A DNA stretch of 64,000 nt from Runella sp. SP2 (GTDB taxonomy: Bacteria; Bacteroidota; Bacteroidia; Cytophagales; Spirosomataceae). Position numbers and translations under genes: made by a program. Below are positions 9,058 through 17,478 of the stretch, one piece after another (within the stretch, counting starts at the first letter, position 1; every line of letters starts with the position of its first letter). Location of the stretch: the NCBI RefSeq assembly GCF_003711225.1, contig NZ_CP031030.1, positions 2,728,001 through 2,792,000 of the forward strand. Direction: 5' to 3'. The notes under the pieces were generated by a model that was not told where the DNA came from, ran no database searches, and saw nothing but the letters and a program-made list of their open reading frames with translations.

Positions 9058-9161
9058 AAATAACGTTGAATTATATGCCGAAATTCAATAATCAAGTTAA
9101 AACTTTTGTGTAATTTGGCACGGCCAAACTAATAAAAAACAAACACTCACCTAATAATAGT

Positions 9162-10385
9162 ATGAACATCCACGAGTACCAAGGAAAAGAAATACTCAAA
9201 AAATACGGTGTCAGAGTCCAAGACGGCATCGTGGTTGATACCCCAGAACGCGCAGTAGAAGCCTACCGCACTATCGCAGAACGTACAAATTCTAAGTTTG
9301 TCGTTATCAAATCTCAAATCCACGCAGGTGGACGCGGAAAGGGTCAAATTGTTGGTAGCGAACAACGCGGCGTTCAAGTGGTAAAATCACCTGACCAAGC
9401 TCGTGAAACAGCTACTAACCTCCTCGGACACGTGTTGGTGACGCACCAGACAGGCCCAGAAGGGAAAAAAGTAAACAAGATTTTCTTGGCAGAAGACGCT
9501 TACTACCCTGGAGCTTCGGAGCCTAAAGAATTTTACATGTCAATTCTTCTTGACCGTGCCAAAGGTTGCCCTGTTATCATGGCAAGTACCGAAGGTGGTA
9601 TGGACATCGAAGAAGTTGCCGAACACTCTCCTGAAAAAATCATCAAAGAGTGGGTAGATCCTCGCGTAGGTTTGCAAGGTTTCCAAGCCCGCAAAATCGC
9701 GTTTGCGTTTGGCCTTACTGGCAATGCTTTCAAAGAAATGGTAAAATTTGTTTCGGCGCTTTACAGTGCGTACATCGAATCGGATGCGGCCATGTTTGAA
9801 ATCAACCCTGTGTTGAAAACTTCTGACGATAAAATCTTAGCCGTTGACGCCAAAGTAAACCTTGATGACAACGCGCTCATCCGCCACGCCGACCTAGCCG
9901 ACATGCGTGACACAAACGAAGAAGACCCGTTGGAAGTTGAAGCTGGCGAAAGCAACCTTAACTATGTAAAACTTGACGGAAACGTAGGTTGTATGGTAAA
10001 CGGTGCTGGTTTGGCAATGGCTACCATGGACCTTATCAAATTATCAGGTGGTGAACCTGCCAACTTCTTGGACGTTGGTGGTGGCGCTAACGCAAAAACG
10101 GTTGAAGCTGGTTTTCGTATTATCTTGAAAGACCCGAACGTAAAAGCTATCTTGATCAACATCTTTGGTGGTATCGTTCGTTGCGACCGTGTAGCAACAG
10201 GGGTAGTTGAAGCTTACAAAGCCATCGGAAACATTCCAGTACCTATCATCGTCCGTTTGCAAGGAACCAATGCTGAAGAAGGTGCCCGCATCATCAACGA
10301 ATCAGGTTTGCAAGTTTTTTCAGCCATTGAGTTCAAAGAAGCAGCCGCGAAAGTGACTGAAGTTTTGAAGTCGTTGGGTCTATAA
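9162..10385 (+). CDS. sucC: Succinyl-CoA ligase [ADP-forming] beta subunit
   Basis: 407 residues. SucC, with SucD, converts succinyl-CoA to succinate with formation of ATP in the TCA cycle. The N-terminus MNIHEYQGKEILKKYGV is canonical. The ATP-grasp region holds HAGGRGKGQIVG, FEINPVL and KVNLDDNA, and the subunit-interface signature is FLDVGGGA followed by INIFGGIVRCD. It is slightly longer than the 388-residue E. coli protein, as is common in Bacteroidota. sucD is not adjacent, so the two subunits are encoded separately here or sucD lies outside the window. The gene ends in a strong intrinsic terminator, so it is probably monocistronic. Confidence 0.97.
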   Translation: MNIHEYQGKEILKKYGVRVQDGIVVDTPERAVEAYRTIAERTNSKFVVIKSQIHAGGRGKGQIVGSEQRGVQVVKSPDQARETATNLLGHVLVTHQTGPEGKKVNKIFLAEDAYYPGASEPKEFYMSILLDRAKGCPVIMASTEGGMDIEEVAEHSPEKIIKEWVDPRVGLQGFQARKIAFAFGLTGNAFKEMVKFVSALYSAYIESDAAMFEINPVLKTSDDKILAVDAKVNLDDNALIRHADLADMRDTNEEDPLEVEAGESNLNYVKLDGNVGCMVNGAGLAMATMDLIKLSGGEPANFLDVGGGANAKTVEAGFRIILKDPNVKAILINIFGGIVRCDRVATGVVEAYKAIGNIPVPIIVRLQGTNAEEGARIINESGLQVFSAIEFKEAAAKVTEVLKSLGL

Positions 10386-10412
10386 GAAAACCCCATATTG
10401 TATTCACATGGC

Positions 10413-10443
10413 AAGGCGCGACAAATGTCGCGCCTTGTTTTTT
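10413..10443 (+). terminator. Rho-independent terminator of sucC
   Basis: A perfect 11-bp GC-rich stem (AAGGCGCGACA, loop AA, TGTCGCGCCTT, 10413-10436) followed by G and a run of T. It is placed 27 bp after the sucC stop. Confidence 0.93.
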
Positions 10444-10474
10444 TGGGAGAAAGACGTTTTTCCACCCCAACTGT

Positions 10475-10482
10475 TACCTTTG
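10475..10482 (+). promoter_or_regulatory. -7 promoter element for recQ
   Basis: TACCTTTG matches the Bacteroidota -7 consensus TAnnTTTG exactly and is followed by GCG. It lies 24 bp before the ATG chosen for recQ. No good TTG is seen at the expected -33 position, so the promoter call is moderate. Confidence 0.6.
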
Positions 10483-10506
10483 CGTTTCGATTGGCGTTTG
10501 GGAAGT

Positions 10507-12414
10507 ATGATTTACGATATTTTAAAACAGTACTGGAATTACGATTCGTTTCGTCCGCTACAAGAAGATATTATACAAAGTATTTTGTCGGGGCGAGATA
10601 CGCTCGCATTACTCCCCACGGGCGGGGGAAAGTCGGTGTGTTTTCAAGTTCCTGCATTGGCCAAAGAGGGTGTTTGTATTGTCGTTACGCCGTTGATTGC
10701 CCTCATGAAAGATCAAGTAGAGCAACTCAAACGGCGGCGTATCATGGCTGCGGCCATTTATTCGGGGATGAATTGGCACGAAATCGACATTGTGCTCGAC
10801 AACTGCATTCACGGAACGACCAAATTTTTGTACGTTTCGCCCGAACGCCTCCGAACCGATATTTTTTTGACGCGTGTCAAGCAAATGAAAATTTCGCTTT
10901 TGGCCATCGACGAGGCACACTGTATTTCACAATGGGGATATGATTTTCGCCCAGCCTATTTACAAATTGCGGCTTTTCGTCAGTTGATTCCTACGGTTCC
11001 CCTGATTGCCCTGACGGCTTCCGCCACCGACCCCGTAAAGAAAGACATTTGTGAGAAGTTGGAAATGCGTGAGCCTGCCGTTTTCCAATCGACCTTTGCG
11101 CGGGCAAACCTTTCCTATTCAGCCTTTTTTGAAGAAAACAAAGACGCTCGGCTGCTCCGTATTTTACAAAACGTACAGGGAAGTTCTATCATTTATGTTC
11201 GTAATCGTCGTCGTACCAAAGAGGTTGCCGATTGGCTCAATCGGAACGGCATTCGGGCTGATTTCTACCATGCGGGTGTTCCCAATAAACAACGCAGCGA
11301 AAAGCAAGAAGCTTGGATTCGTAACCGTTCGCGGGTGATGGTCGCCACCAATGCTTTTGGCATGGGTATCGACAAACCCGACGTGCGTTCGGTGATTCAC
11401 ATTGATTTACCCGACACCCTCGAAGCCTACTACCAAGAAGCGGGCAGGGCGGGGAGAGATGGGCAGCGCGCCTACGCTGTGGCCCTTTATTCTCAGCGCG
11501 ATTTGGACGAGTTGGCCCGAAATGTTGATCAAAAATATCCTCCCACTGATTTTCTTCGTCGGGTCTATCAAGCACTGTCCAATTACTATAAAGTTCCCGT
11601 AGGAGGAGGCGAATTTGAAACCTTTGACTTTGACTTACAAGACTTTACAGGCACGTTTGGGTTGCCCCTCTCTGAAACCCACTTTGCCATTAAACTCCTT
11701 GAAGAAGAGGGCTTTGTACAATTGAGCGAAGCCTACAATAGCGTTTCTAAAATTCATATTACGGTCGATAATCGAGCTTTGTACGAACTCCAACTCAAAT
11801 ACCCGCAGTACGACAGTTTTATCAAACTATTGTTGCGCATGTACGGAGGTGAGTTGTTTAGTCAGTTTGTCCCCATTTCGGAAACTGCCATTGGTCAAAA
11901 ACATTACACGATGGAAACCGATGTAATCAAGCTCCTGCAAGGGCTTCACGACCTCGGCATGATTGTGTATGACAAACAGCGCGTAAAACCCCAATTTGGC
12001 TTTGCTACTCCTCGCTTCGACGCCTCTCAAATGCCCATCGATGCCTTGGCCATTGAAGAAAAGCACAAAACCGATTTGCAACGAATTGCAGCCGTGATTA
12101 GTTATGTAAAACAACAAAATCGTTGTCGAACGCAATTGCTTCAAAACTATTTTGGCGAACCCAGCGACGCTGATTGTGGGATTTGCGATAATTGTTTGGC
12201 CAAAAAGAAAAAAGCTGCATCCCCCGCCGAACATGCCCCCATTCGGGCCGAAATGCTCCGACTTTTGTCGCTAAGTCCGCTTACTCCCCAGCAATTAGTA
12301 GCGGCCTTTGGATTAAAAAACGAACAAGCCGCCATCGCAACGCTGCGGGAACTATTGGAGGACGAAGTCGTTTTGTATGAAAATGAAGGAAGAATACGAC
12401 TAAAGGAGTCATGA
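10507..12414 (+). CDS. recQ: ATP-dependent DNA helicase RecQ
   Basis: 635 residues from ATG 10507. An in-frame ATG at 10408 lies before the sucC terminator and was rejected; the -7 element at 10475 supports the later start. The protein unwinds DNA 3'-5' in recombinational repair. Motif 0 is YDSFRPLQEDII, Walker A LPTGGGKSVCFQVP (about 37-50), motif II DEAHCISQWGYDFRP, motif III ALTASA, motif VI YYQEAGRAGRDG. The RQC zinc site follows (CRTQLLQNYFGE, then CGICDNC). A short winged-helix-like tail ends the protein; a full HRDC domain is not obvious. The length and LLRLLSLSPLTPQQL tail fit the shorter RecQ2-like group of Bacteroidota. Confidence 0.95.
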   Translation: MIYDILKQYWNYDSFRPLQEDIIQSILSGRDTLALLPTGGGKSVCFQVPALAKEGVCIVVTPLIALMKDQVEQLKRRRIMAAAIYSGMNWHEIDIVLDNCIHGTTKFLYVSPERLRTDIFLTRVKQMKISLLAIDEAHCISQWGYDFRPAYLQIAAFRQLIPTVPLIALTASATDPVKKDICEKLEMREPAVFQSTFARANLSYSAFFEENKDARLLRILQNVQGSSIIYVRNRRRTKEVADWLNRNGIRADFYHAGVPNKQRSEKQEAWIRNRSRVMVATNAFGMGIDKPDVRSVIHIDLPDTLEAYYQEAGRAGRDGQRAYAVALYSQRDLDELARNVDQKYPPTDFLRRVYQALSNYYKVPVGGGEFETFDFDLQDFTGTFGLPLSETHFAIKLLEEEGFVQLSEAYNSVSKIHITVDNRALYELQLKYPQYDSFIKLLLRMYGGELFSQFVPISETAIGQKHYTMETDVIKLLQGLHDLGMIVYDKQRVKPQFGFATPRFDASQMPIDALAIEEKHKTDLQRIAAVISYVKQQNRCRTQLLQNYFGEPSDADCGICDNCLAKKKKAASPAEHAPIRAEMLRLLSLSPLTPQQLVAAFGLKNEQAAIATLRELLEDEVVLYENEGRIRLKES

Positions 12415-12451
12415 AGCTTCAAAAAACAATAAAACAACGAACATTAGTACA

Positions 12452-13423
12452 ATGAACATAGGCGATAAAGTCCGACTAATCCATTCCAAAGAAGAGGGTA
12501 TCGTTACCCGAATTTTACCCAATAACGTCATCGAAATCGAAATCGAAGACGGTTTTCGTTTGCCCGTTTTAAAGCGTGAATTGGCCGTTGTTTCAGCCGT
12601 TGAAGCACAGGCTTTTCGTACGGTAAAGCCCCAAGCTACTCCCGATAAAGCCACCGATAGCCGCCCCACGGGTATCCGTGCTGAAAAGGGAATTTTTATG
12701 GCGTTTGTTCCGCTCAACGACCGCGAAATTGTGCTTCATCTCATCAATAACACCGACTGGGATTTACCTTATTCGCTCACTACTCCCACCGAACGCCACC
12801 AAAGAGGCATTGCAGGGGGGTATCTCAAGGCCAAAAGTGCCATCAAAGTCCACGAATTACTGATCAAAGATTTTGAAGACTGGGGCACGTTTGTGTTTCA
12901 TTGCCTCTATTTCACCGTTGGGTTTTCTCCCGAAAGGGCTCCGCTTACGAAGCGTATTAAGTTTAGGGCCAATACTTTCTTCAATAATAAACGCAAAGCA
13001 CCCATCCTTGAGAAGGACGCATACCTTTTTCAGCTCGATGCCGACGAGAAATTAGACCAGCCACTCAATGCGCAGGAGTTGAAAGAAAAAATGATGGAGA
13101 AAAATGAGCCTGAACCCGCTGTTTCTCTGCCCATTGAGCGTCCTTCTTCGGTCGTTGACTTACACATCGAAAAGCTGACGCGTGATTTTTTGGCGTTGAA
13201 TAACAACGAAATGATTGCGATTCAATTGAAGACCTTTGAGCAGCAACTCGAAAAAGCCATCGCCAGCGGAATGGACGAAATTACGTTTATTCACGGCGTT
13301 GGAAACGGAGTTTTGCGTACAGAATTACACCGTCGAATGAGCAAGCACAAAAACGTAAAGTTTTACGAAGACGCTCAAAAAGAGAAGTTTGGCTACGGAG
13401 CTACTAAGGTAAAAATCAAGTAA
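12452..13423 (+). CDS. DUF2027/Smr-domain protein (MutS2-like C-terminus)
   Basis: 323 residues. The N-terminus MNIGDKVRLIHSKEEGIVTR looks like a small KOW/SH3-like barrel, followed by the DUF2027 region with VPLNDREIVLHLINNTDWDL. The last 90 residues form a Smr domain: VVDLHIEKLT and FIHGVGNGVLRTELHRRM, which has the HGxGxGxLR motif of the MutS2/Smr nuclease or RNA-binding fold. Smr domains cut or bind branched nucleic acids or stalled-ribosome mRNA; the function of this Bacteroidota architecture is not established. It starts 37 bp after recQ on the same strand, so a shared transcript and a nucleic-acid role are plausible. Confidence 0.9.
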   Translation: MNIGDKVRLIHSKEEGIVTRILPNNVIEIEIEDGFRLPVLKRELAVVSAVEAQAFRTVKPQATPDKATDSRPTGIRAEKGIFMAFVPLNDREIVLHLINNTDWDLPYSLTTPTERHQRGIAGGYLKAKSAIKVHELLIKDFEDWGTFVFHCLYFTVGFSPERAPLTKRIKFRANTFFNNKRKAPILEKDAYLFQLDADEKLDQPLNAQELKEKMMEKNEPEPAVSLPIERPSSVVDLHIEKLTRDFLALNNNEMIAIQLKTFEQQLEKAIASGMDEITFIHGVGNGVLRTELHRRMSKHKNVKFYEDAQKEKFGYGATKVKIK

Positions 13424-13429
13424 GATATT

Positions 13430-13484
13430 ACCTTCCCGAAAGTTTTGAACTTTCGGGAAGGTATAACGCACTTTCGGGAAGGTG
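13430..13484. repeat. Three-arm palindrome, CCCGAAAG family
   Basis: Left arm ACCTTCCCGAAAGTT (13430-13444), loop TTG, right arm AACTTTCGGGAAGGT (13448-13462), spacer ATAACG, then another right arm CACTTTCGGGAAGGTG (13469-13484). It has the same left-right-right design and core as 8260-8310. It lies between convergent genes. Confidence 0.8.
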
Positions 13485-13488
13485 AAAC

Positions 13489-13833
13489 TTAATTCCGTAA
13501 AAAGCCCAAAATAACCATTCCTAAAGCACTGATGGCCAAGCCCAACGACTCACGGGCGAGTTCGATGTTGATGGAACGCATGGCCATTTCTCCCCAAAAT
13601 ACCCCTTCGTACTTAGGTGGCCACTGCTGAAAAGCCGCTAAAAAATAAGCTCCCGCCAAAATGAAAAACACGTAGCGGTTGGGGGCTTTCCCAAAAAATA
13701 TACTCAAACTAGCCGCGACGGCAATCCCGTAAATCGGCATCCAAAGTCCTGGATCAGGATCATTGTACTGTACCAGAGTAAAATACGCAAATAAGATTGC
13801 TAAAATTAGCGACACGACTTTTTTTGGATTCAT
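13489..13833 (-). CDS. TMEM220-like small membrane protein
   Basis: 114 residues with four hydrophobic segments (about 6-18, 34-47, 54-68, 93-111). The segment FTLVQYNDPDPGLWMPIYGI closely follows the pattern of transmembrane family 220, a family of unknown function conserved from bacteria to animals. There is a plain ATG start. It is convergent with the Smr gene across the three-arm palindrome and lies downstream of the cupin gene on the same strand (33 bp apart), so the two may be co-transcribed. I infer inner-membrane location from the hydrophobic pattern; no activity is predicted. Confidence 0.75.
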   Translation of the reverse strand: MNPKKVVSLILAILFAYFTLVQYNDPDPGLWMPIYGIAVAASLSIFFGKAPNRYVFFILAGAYFLAAFQQWPPKYEGVFWGEMAMRSINIELARESLGLAISALGMVILGFLRN

Positions 13834-13866
13834 TTTTATTCGTTAGGTTAAATTACAACGCATTTT

Positions 13867-14190
13867 CTATCGATAATCCTCCCGAACAGGGGCAAAAACA
13901 TCCATCACACGCACGTCAGTTAGCGCACGGGCTTGGTGCTCAACGTTAGATGGTATGACAGCCACATCACCCAATCGACAAATTCGGGTTTCTTCTCCGA
14001 TAGTCAATTCGAGTTCCCCCTCCAACACGGTAGAAATTTGCTCGTGTGGATGCGAATGCCGTGGCAATATACTGCCCGCCTTTGCTCTAAAATACGAAAT
14101 AGTCATATTCTCGCCGTGAATCATACGGCCAAACCAACCTCCGAAAATTTCCTTTTCGGGCGTCGATTCTAATTGATGAAAAACGTTCAT
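13867..14190 (-). CDS. Cupin-domain protein
   Basis: 107 residues from ATG 14190; an upstream in-frame ATG at 14229 would leave almost no space before the divergent gene. It is a single cupin barrel: motif 1 is HSHPHEQISTVLEGELELTI (two His pairs and Glu for metal) and motif 2 is LGDVAVIPSNVEHQARAL. A divalent metal is probably bound. Small stand-alone cupins serve as dioxygenases, isomerases or sensors; the FAPVREDYR ending is common in the QdoI-like/regulatory group. No specific substrate can be given. It is divergent from the M14 peptidase gene. Confidence 0.88.
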   Translation of the reverse strand: MNVFHQLESTPEKEIFGGWFGRMIHGENMTISYFRAKAGSILPRHSHPHEQISTVLEGELELTIGEETRICRLGDVAVIPSNVEHQARALTDVRVMDVFAPVREDYR

Positions 14191-14252
14191 GGTAACAGAT
14201 TTTTGGCCAAAAATAGCTAATTTGCCCATTCAACAACACTCTCTAAATTCCA

Positions 14253-16160
14253 ATGAAAACCCTTTCTACTCTTTCGCTCGTACTGATTTCTGTCAGTATT
14301 TGGGCTCAAAAACCCTATTACCCCGAACCAAAATGGCCCGAACAAGACACGGCTAACAAATTCTACACCGTCAAAGGAGAACGTCATGGCGTAAGTTTTT
14401 TCAAAAAACATTATTTCAAAGACGTCCAGTACACCCCCACCGACAAACTTGCATTTGATGTCTATCACTCACCCGATGTGATGTACCATTGGTATCGAAA
14501 ATGGGCTGAACAATACCCCAATCTCGTTGATTTATACGAAGTTGCCAAAAGCTACGAAGGCCGCCCGATTCTTCAAATGACCCTCACCAACAAAAAAACG
14601 GGTAAGCATACCGACAAACCCGCAGCTTACTTTGAGGCAGGCCGCCACAGTGGCGAAGTTACCAGTAGCGAAGCGATTTTATGGCTAACCAAACACCTCC
14701 TCGATAACTATGGCAAAGACGCCGCCATTACCAAACTGATTGATACAAAAACCATTTATTTACGTCCCGAAAATAATCCCGATGGCTCAACCATGTATTT
14801 GTTTTCGGCCCAGCGAAATCGCAGTACCGTGCACCCCAAAGACGATGATCGTGACGGATTGCTCGACGAAGACCCCGAAGAAGACCTCGATGGCGACGGC
14901 GTGATTTACCAAATTCGTAAAAAAGCAGTCACCAAATCCGAAAAAGAAAAGGCTGACTTTATCTTAGACCCCCGCGACCCTCGTTTAATGAAACGCGTTC
15001 AAGAAGGAAAAGGAGAATGGCTCGTTTATACCGAGGGCATTGATAATGACGGCGATGGCAAGTACAACGAAGACGGCATTGGAGGGCTTGATAATCACCG
15101 TAATTACCCCGAAAACTGGCGCCCCGACCAAGGCGGTGACCTCACAGGACGCGGTTATACCCAAGGAGGGGCAGGTGAGTATCCGTTGAGCGAAATTGAA
15201 ACACGTTCGACAGTACTGTGGTTGCTCCAACATCCTAATATTTCAGTGGTCAATTCGATGGATACGCGTGTGCCCATGCACCTGCGCCCACCGTCAACGT
15301 CGAAAAGCGAAGAAAGTATGTTTCCCGCTGACCTTGCTATTTACAAGCACATGGACAGCCTTGGGCTTTCGCACACCAACTATCCGTGGGCGGGCGATGT
15401 CTATTACACGTACGCCACTCGCAGCAAAACCGACCGCGTCACGGGTGACCCTTCTAAACCCCAACCTCTCTTTGGCCACGGCCCCGATTTCGGGTATTTT
15501 TACTATGGTTCTATCTGGTACGGCGATGAACTTTGGAATGGTGGTGCCATGAAAGATTACGACAAAGATGGTCAATATGACGAATACGACGGCTTAATGT
15601 GGGACGATGAAGCCAATAAAAAGAACGGCTTTAAACCTTGGACAAAATTTACGCACCCCGTTTTGGGAGAAGTCGAACTTGGCGGTTTTCACCCCAAGTT
15701 TTTTGCCCAAAACGGCCCCGCCTGGAACTTGGAAACCTGGATTTCAAAACAATCCCTTTTCAACTTAGGGATGGCTTTAGAGCTTCCGCAAGTGGAGTTT
15801 AAAGATGTTTCGGTGAAAGCTCTTCCAAACAAAGAATACGAAATTCGAGTTAAATGGAGCAATACGGGTAAACTTCCCGTTGCCCTTGAGCAAGCCAAAC
15901 GCGTTAAAATCGTTCAAGAAGACCGCCTAACCCTTGACATCGACAAAAACCTACTGAAAGGGTTTGAAGAAGCAAAAGTGGTGATTACACAACCAACCTT
16001 GTTTGATAAAACCATTTTTGCGGGCTATACGGCTCCTAATGAAACCAAAGAAGGCGTTTTTCGTGTAAAACTCAACCAAACGGGAAGCGTTAAAGCAAAA
16101 GTTAAGCTGCTTTCGACGCGGGGAGGTTATCAAGAGAAAGAAATTGTGATTGGGCAATAG
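14253..16160 (+). CDS. Secreted M14-family zinc carboxypeptidase-like protein with Ca-binding loops
   Basis: 635 residues with signal peptide MKTLSTLSLVLISVSIWAQ. The peptidase_M14 domain starts near residue 70: GRHSGEVTS holds the zinc ligands His132 and Glu135, and RPENNPDGSTMYLF is typical of the family. Where homologues usually have a third ligand His (FHT...LRPP), this protein reads NSMDTRVPMHLRPP with Asp337 at that position. GEVELGGFHPKF probably holds the catalytic Glu. Three Asp/Gly-rich loops (DRDGLLDEDPEEDLDGDG, DNDGDGKYNEDG, DKDGQYDEYDG) look like calcium sites inserted in the catalytic domain. A C-terminal beta-domain of about 110 residues follows. It is predicted to act outside the cytoplasm; activity is uncertain because of Asp337. 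Confidence 0.88.
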   Translation: MKTLSTLSLVLISVSIWAQKPYYPEPKWPEQDTANKFYTVKGERHGVSFFKKHYFKDVQYTPTDKLAFDVYHSPDVMYHWYRKWAEQYPNLVDLYEVAKSYEGRPILQMTLTNKKTGKHTDKPAAYFEAGRHSGEVTSSEAILWLTKHLLDNYGKDAAITKLIDTKTIYLRPENNPDGSTMYLFSAQRNRSTVHPKDDDRDGLLDEDPEEDLDGDGVIYQIRKKAVTKSEKEKADFILDPRDPRLMKRVQEGKGEWLVYTEGIDNDGDGKYNEDGIGGLDNHRNYPENWRPDQGGDLTGRGYTQGGAGEYPLSEIETRSTVLWLLQHPNISVVNSMDTRVPMHLRPPSTSKSEESMFPADLAIYKHMDSLGLSHTNYPWAGDVYYTYATRSKTDRVTGDPSKPQPLFGHGPDFGYFYYGSIWYGDELWNGGAMKDYDKDGQYDEYDGLMWDDEANKKNGFKPWTKFTHPVLGEVELGGFHPKFFAQNGPAWNLETWISKQSLFNLGMALELPQVEFKDVSVKALPNKEYEIRVKWSNTGKLPVALEQAKRVKIVQEDRLTLDIDKNLLKGFEEAKVVITQPTLFDKTIFAGYTAPNETKEGVFRVKLNQTGSVKAKVKLLSTRGGYQEKEIVIGQ

Positions 16161-16241
16161 TTTTATTCCATTTTGGTCGATACTTTTCCAATTGGCAAGG
16201 TATTGGCCAAAATTTCCAGTCTTTTAACAACCTAGTATTCT

Positions 16242-16928
16242 ATGCGTATCTTACTATTTTTATTGTTCATTACAACTTCTTTTACCCCTCTTTTTTCTCA
16301 GGTAGAAATACTTACAAACGAGCAAATTAACACGCTATTTCCGAGTAGTGTTCAAAAAAACTTTGCTATCAACTTCCCTATCTATCGCGCGTACAAATAC
16401 TCCGATAAAACTGGCCAATATTATTGTTTATTGACCGAAAATATTGATAAAATAGTAAACAGAAAAGATACTCTTCATACTAAAATTAAAGCAGTTAATT
16501 TAAAAGTAGAAAAATCCTCTTTTGTCAAAGTTTGGGAGATCAATGATTTTGTTCTTGCCAAAGAAAAGCAAGAAAGTAACATCTGGTTTTGGACAAAATA
16601 CACCAGTTTTAATGACATTGATAAAGATGGGTTAGTTGACCCTATCATTGTTTATGGAACAGCGGGCGCCAATGGATACGACGACGGAAGAATCAAATTT
16701 ATCATTTATTACAAAGGCCAAAAATACGCCATTCGTCACCAAAATGGTGTACTGGATTTTGAACGAGAAACCCAAGTGGACAAAGCATTTTATTCACTTC
16801 CAAAAACAATTCAAGCCTCCATTCAACAAAAAATGGAAGCCATGACCGAAAACAATCAGGCTATTTTTCCAGCTGGATGGCAGGTTGCCATGCAAAAGCA
16901 GCAAACAACTTTTAACGAACGTCGTTAG
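16242..16928 (+). CDS. Secreted protein of unknown function
   Basis: 228 residues with signal peptide MRILLFLLFITTSFTPLFSQ. After it comes a mixed alpha/beta region with no enzyme motif. DIDKDGLVDPIIVYGTAG resembles the short calcium-binding loop seen in FG-GAP-like and similar extracellular Bacteroidota proteins. The pattern around it (a DIDxDG loop, then a YDDGRIKFIIYYKGQKYAIR strand set) recalls the small family annotated as M949_RS01915-type surface proteins, but I cannot confirm that. It starts 81 bp after the M14 gene and 25 bp before the next unknown gene, on the same strand. Location is probably periplasm or cell surface. Confidence 0.65.
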   Translation: MRILLFLLFITTSFTPLFSQVEILTNEQINTLFPSSVQKNFAINFPIYRAYKYSDKTGQYYCLLTENIDKIVNRKDTLHTKIKAVNLKVEKSSFVKVWEINDFVLAKEKQESNIWFWTKYTSFNDIDKDGLVDPIIVYGTAGANGYDDGRIKFIIYYKGQKYAIRHQNGVLDFERETQVDKAFYSLPKTIQASIQQKMEAMTENNQAIFPAGWQVAMQKQQTTFNERR

Positions 16929-16953
16929 TTAACAACCCCAGAATAACACTCTC

Positions 16954-17424
16954 ATGGAAATCAAGCATCTATCTTCTCCAATTGACCTTAGTAACACCGC
17001 CAAGTTAGAAAATGCCTTCAACCAATTTGGTACTTTGTTAACTGAGTTACGAAAGAAGGAAATTCCCTCCCAACTCATCGACCGCATCAATACGGAAATA
17101 AATGAAATCAACTCATTTAGGGGTTCGGGAACAGACTTTGGGAAATTCATTAAAATGAAGCAATCAACTATTGTCAACCTTTTGGCAAAAGAGGTAAAAA
17201 TTGTCCCTAAAAACTACTACCAAACGACTTGGATGAGTAGGGGTATGGCGGCTATTGGCATACCTATTGGAGTAGCTATAGGGGCTGCAACCAAAAATAT
17301 GGGGCTTTTAGGGCTAGGCTTACCTATCGGACTAGGTTTGGGAGTAGTTGTCGGCAGTAAAATGGACGAAAAAGCGGCCAAAGAAAATCGGCAGTTGAAT
17401 ATTGTGTTGACTAAAAACTTTTAA
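16954..17424 (+). CDS. Hypothetical protein with glycine-rich membrane hairpin
   Basis: 156 residues, not recognised. The first 90 residues are hydrophilic and helical (LENAFNQFGTLLTELRKKEI). Residues about 96-135 form a glycine-rich hydrophobic stretch, MAAIGIPIGVAIGAATKN then MGLLGLGLPIGLGLGVVVG, that could be two tightly packed helices like glycine-zipper segments. A basic tail, KMDEKAAKENRQL, follows. There is no signal peptide. It lies 25 bp downstream of the secreted protein gene and ends at a strong bidirectional hairpin. Glycine-zipper proteins may be membrane pores or anchors, but nothing here decides the role. Confidence 0.6.
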   Translation: MEIKHLSSPIDLSNTAKLENAFNQFGTLLTELRKKEIPSQLIDRINTEINEINSFRGSGTDFGKFIKMKQSTIVNLLAKEVKIVPKNYYQTTWMSRGMAAIGIPIGVAIGAATKNMGLLGLGLPIGLGLGVVVGSKMDEKAAKENRQLNIVLTKNF

Positions 17425-17433
17425 ATATAAAAA

Positions 17434-17466
17434 ACTTTCCAAGTTTGACTATGAAACTTGGAAAGT
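17434..17466. terminator. Bidirectional hairpin terminator, CCAAGTTT family
   Basis: A perfect 13-bp stem ACTTTCCAAGTTT (17434-17446) with AAACTTGGAAAGT (17454-17466) and a 7-nt loop, between convergent genes. The arm is closely related to the hairpins at 28071-28162. Confidence 0.85.
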
Positions 17467-17478
17467 CTAAATGCTATT

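Noticed and set aside
10408-10506. Upstream start for recQ
   Set aside because: The extra codons pass through the sucC terminator and a -7 promoter element; the ATG at 10507 gives the usual RecQ N-terminus.
10398-10943. Plus-strand ORF of 181 codons overlapping recQ
   Set aside because: An out-of-frame reading of recQ and the sucC terminator; no domain.
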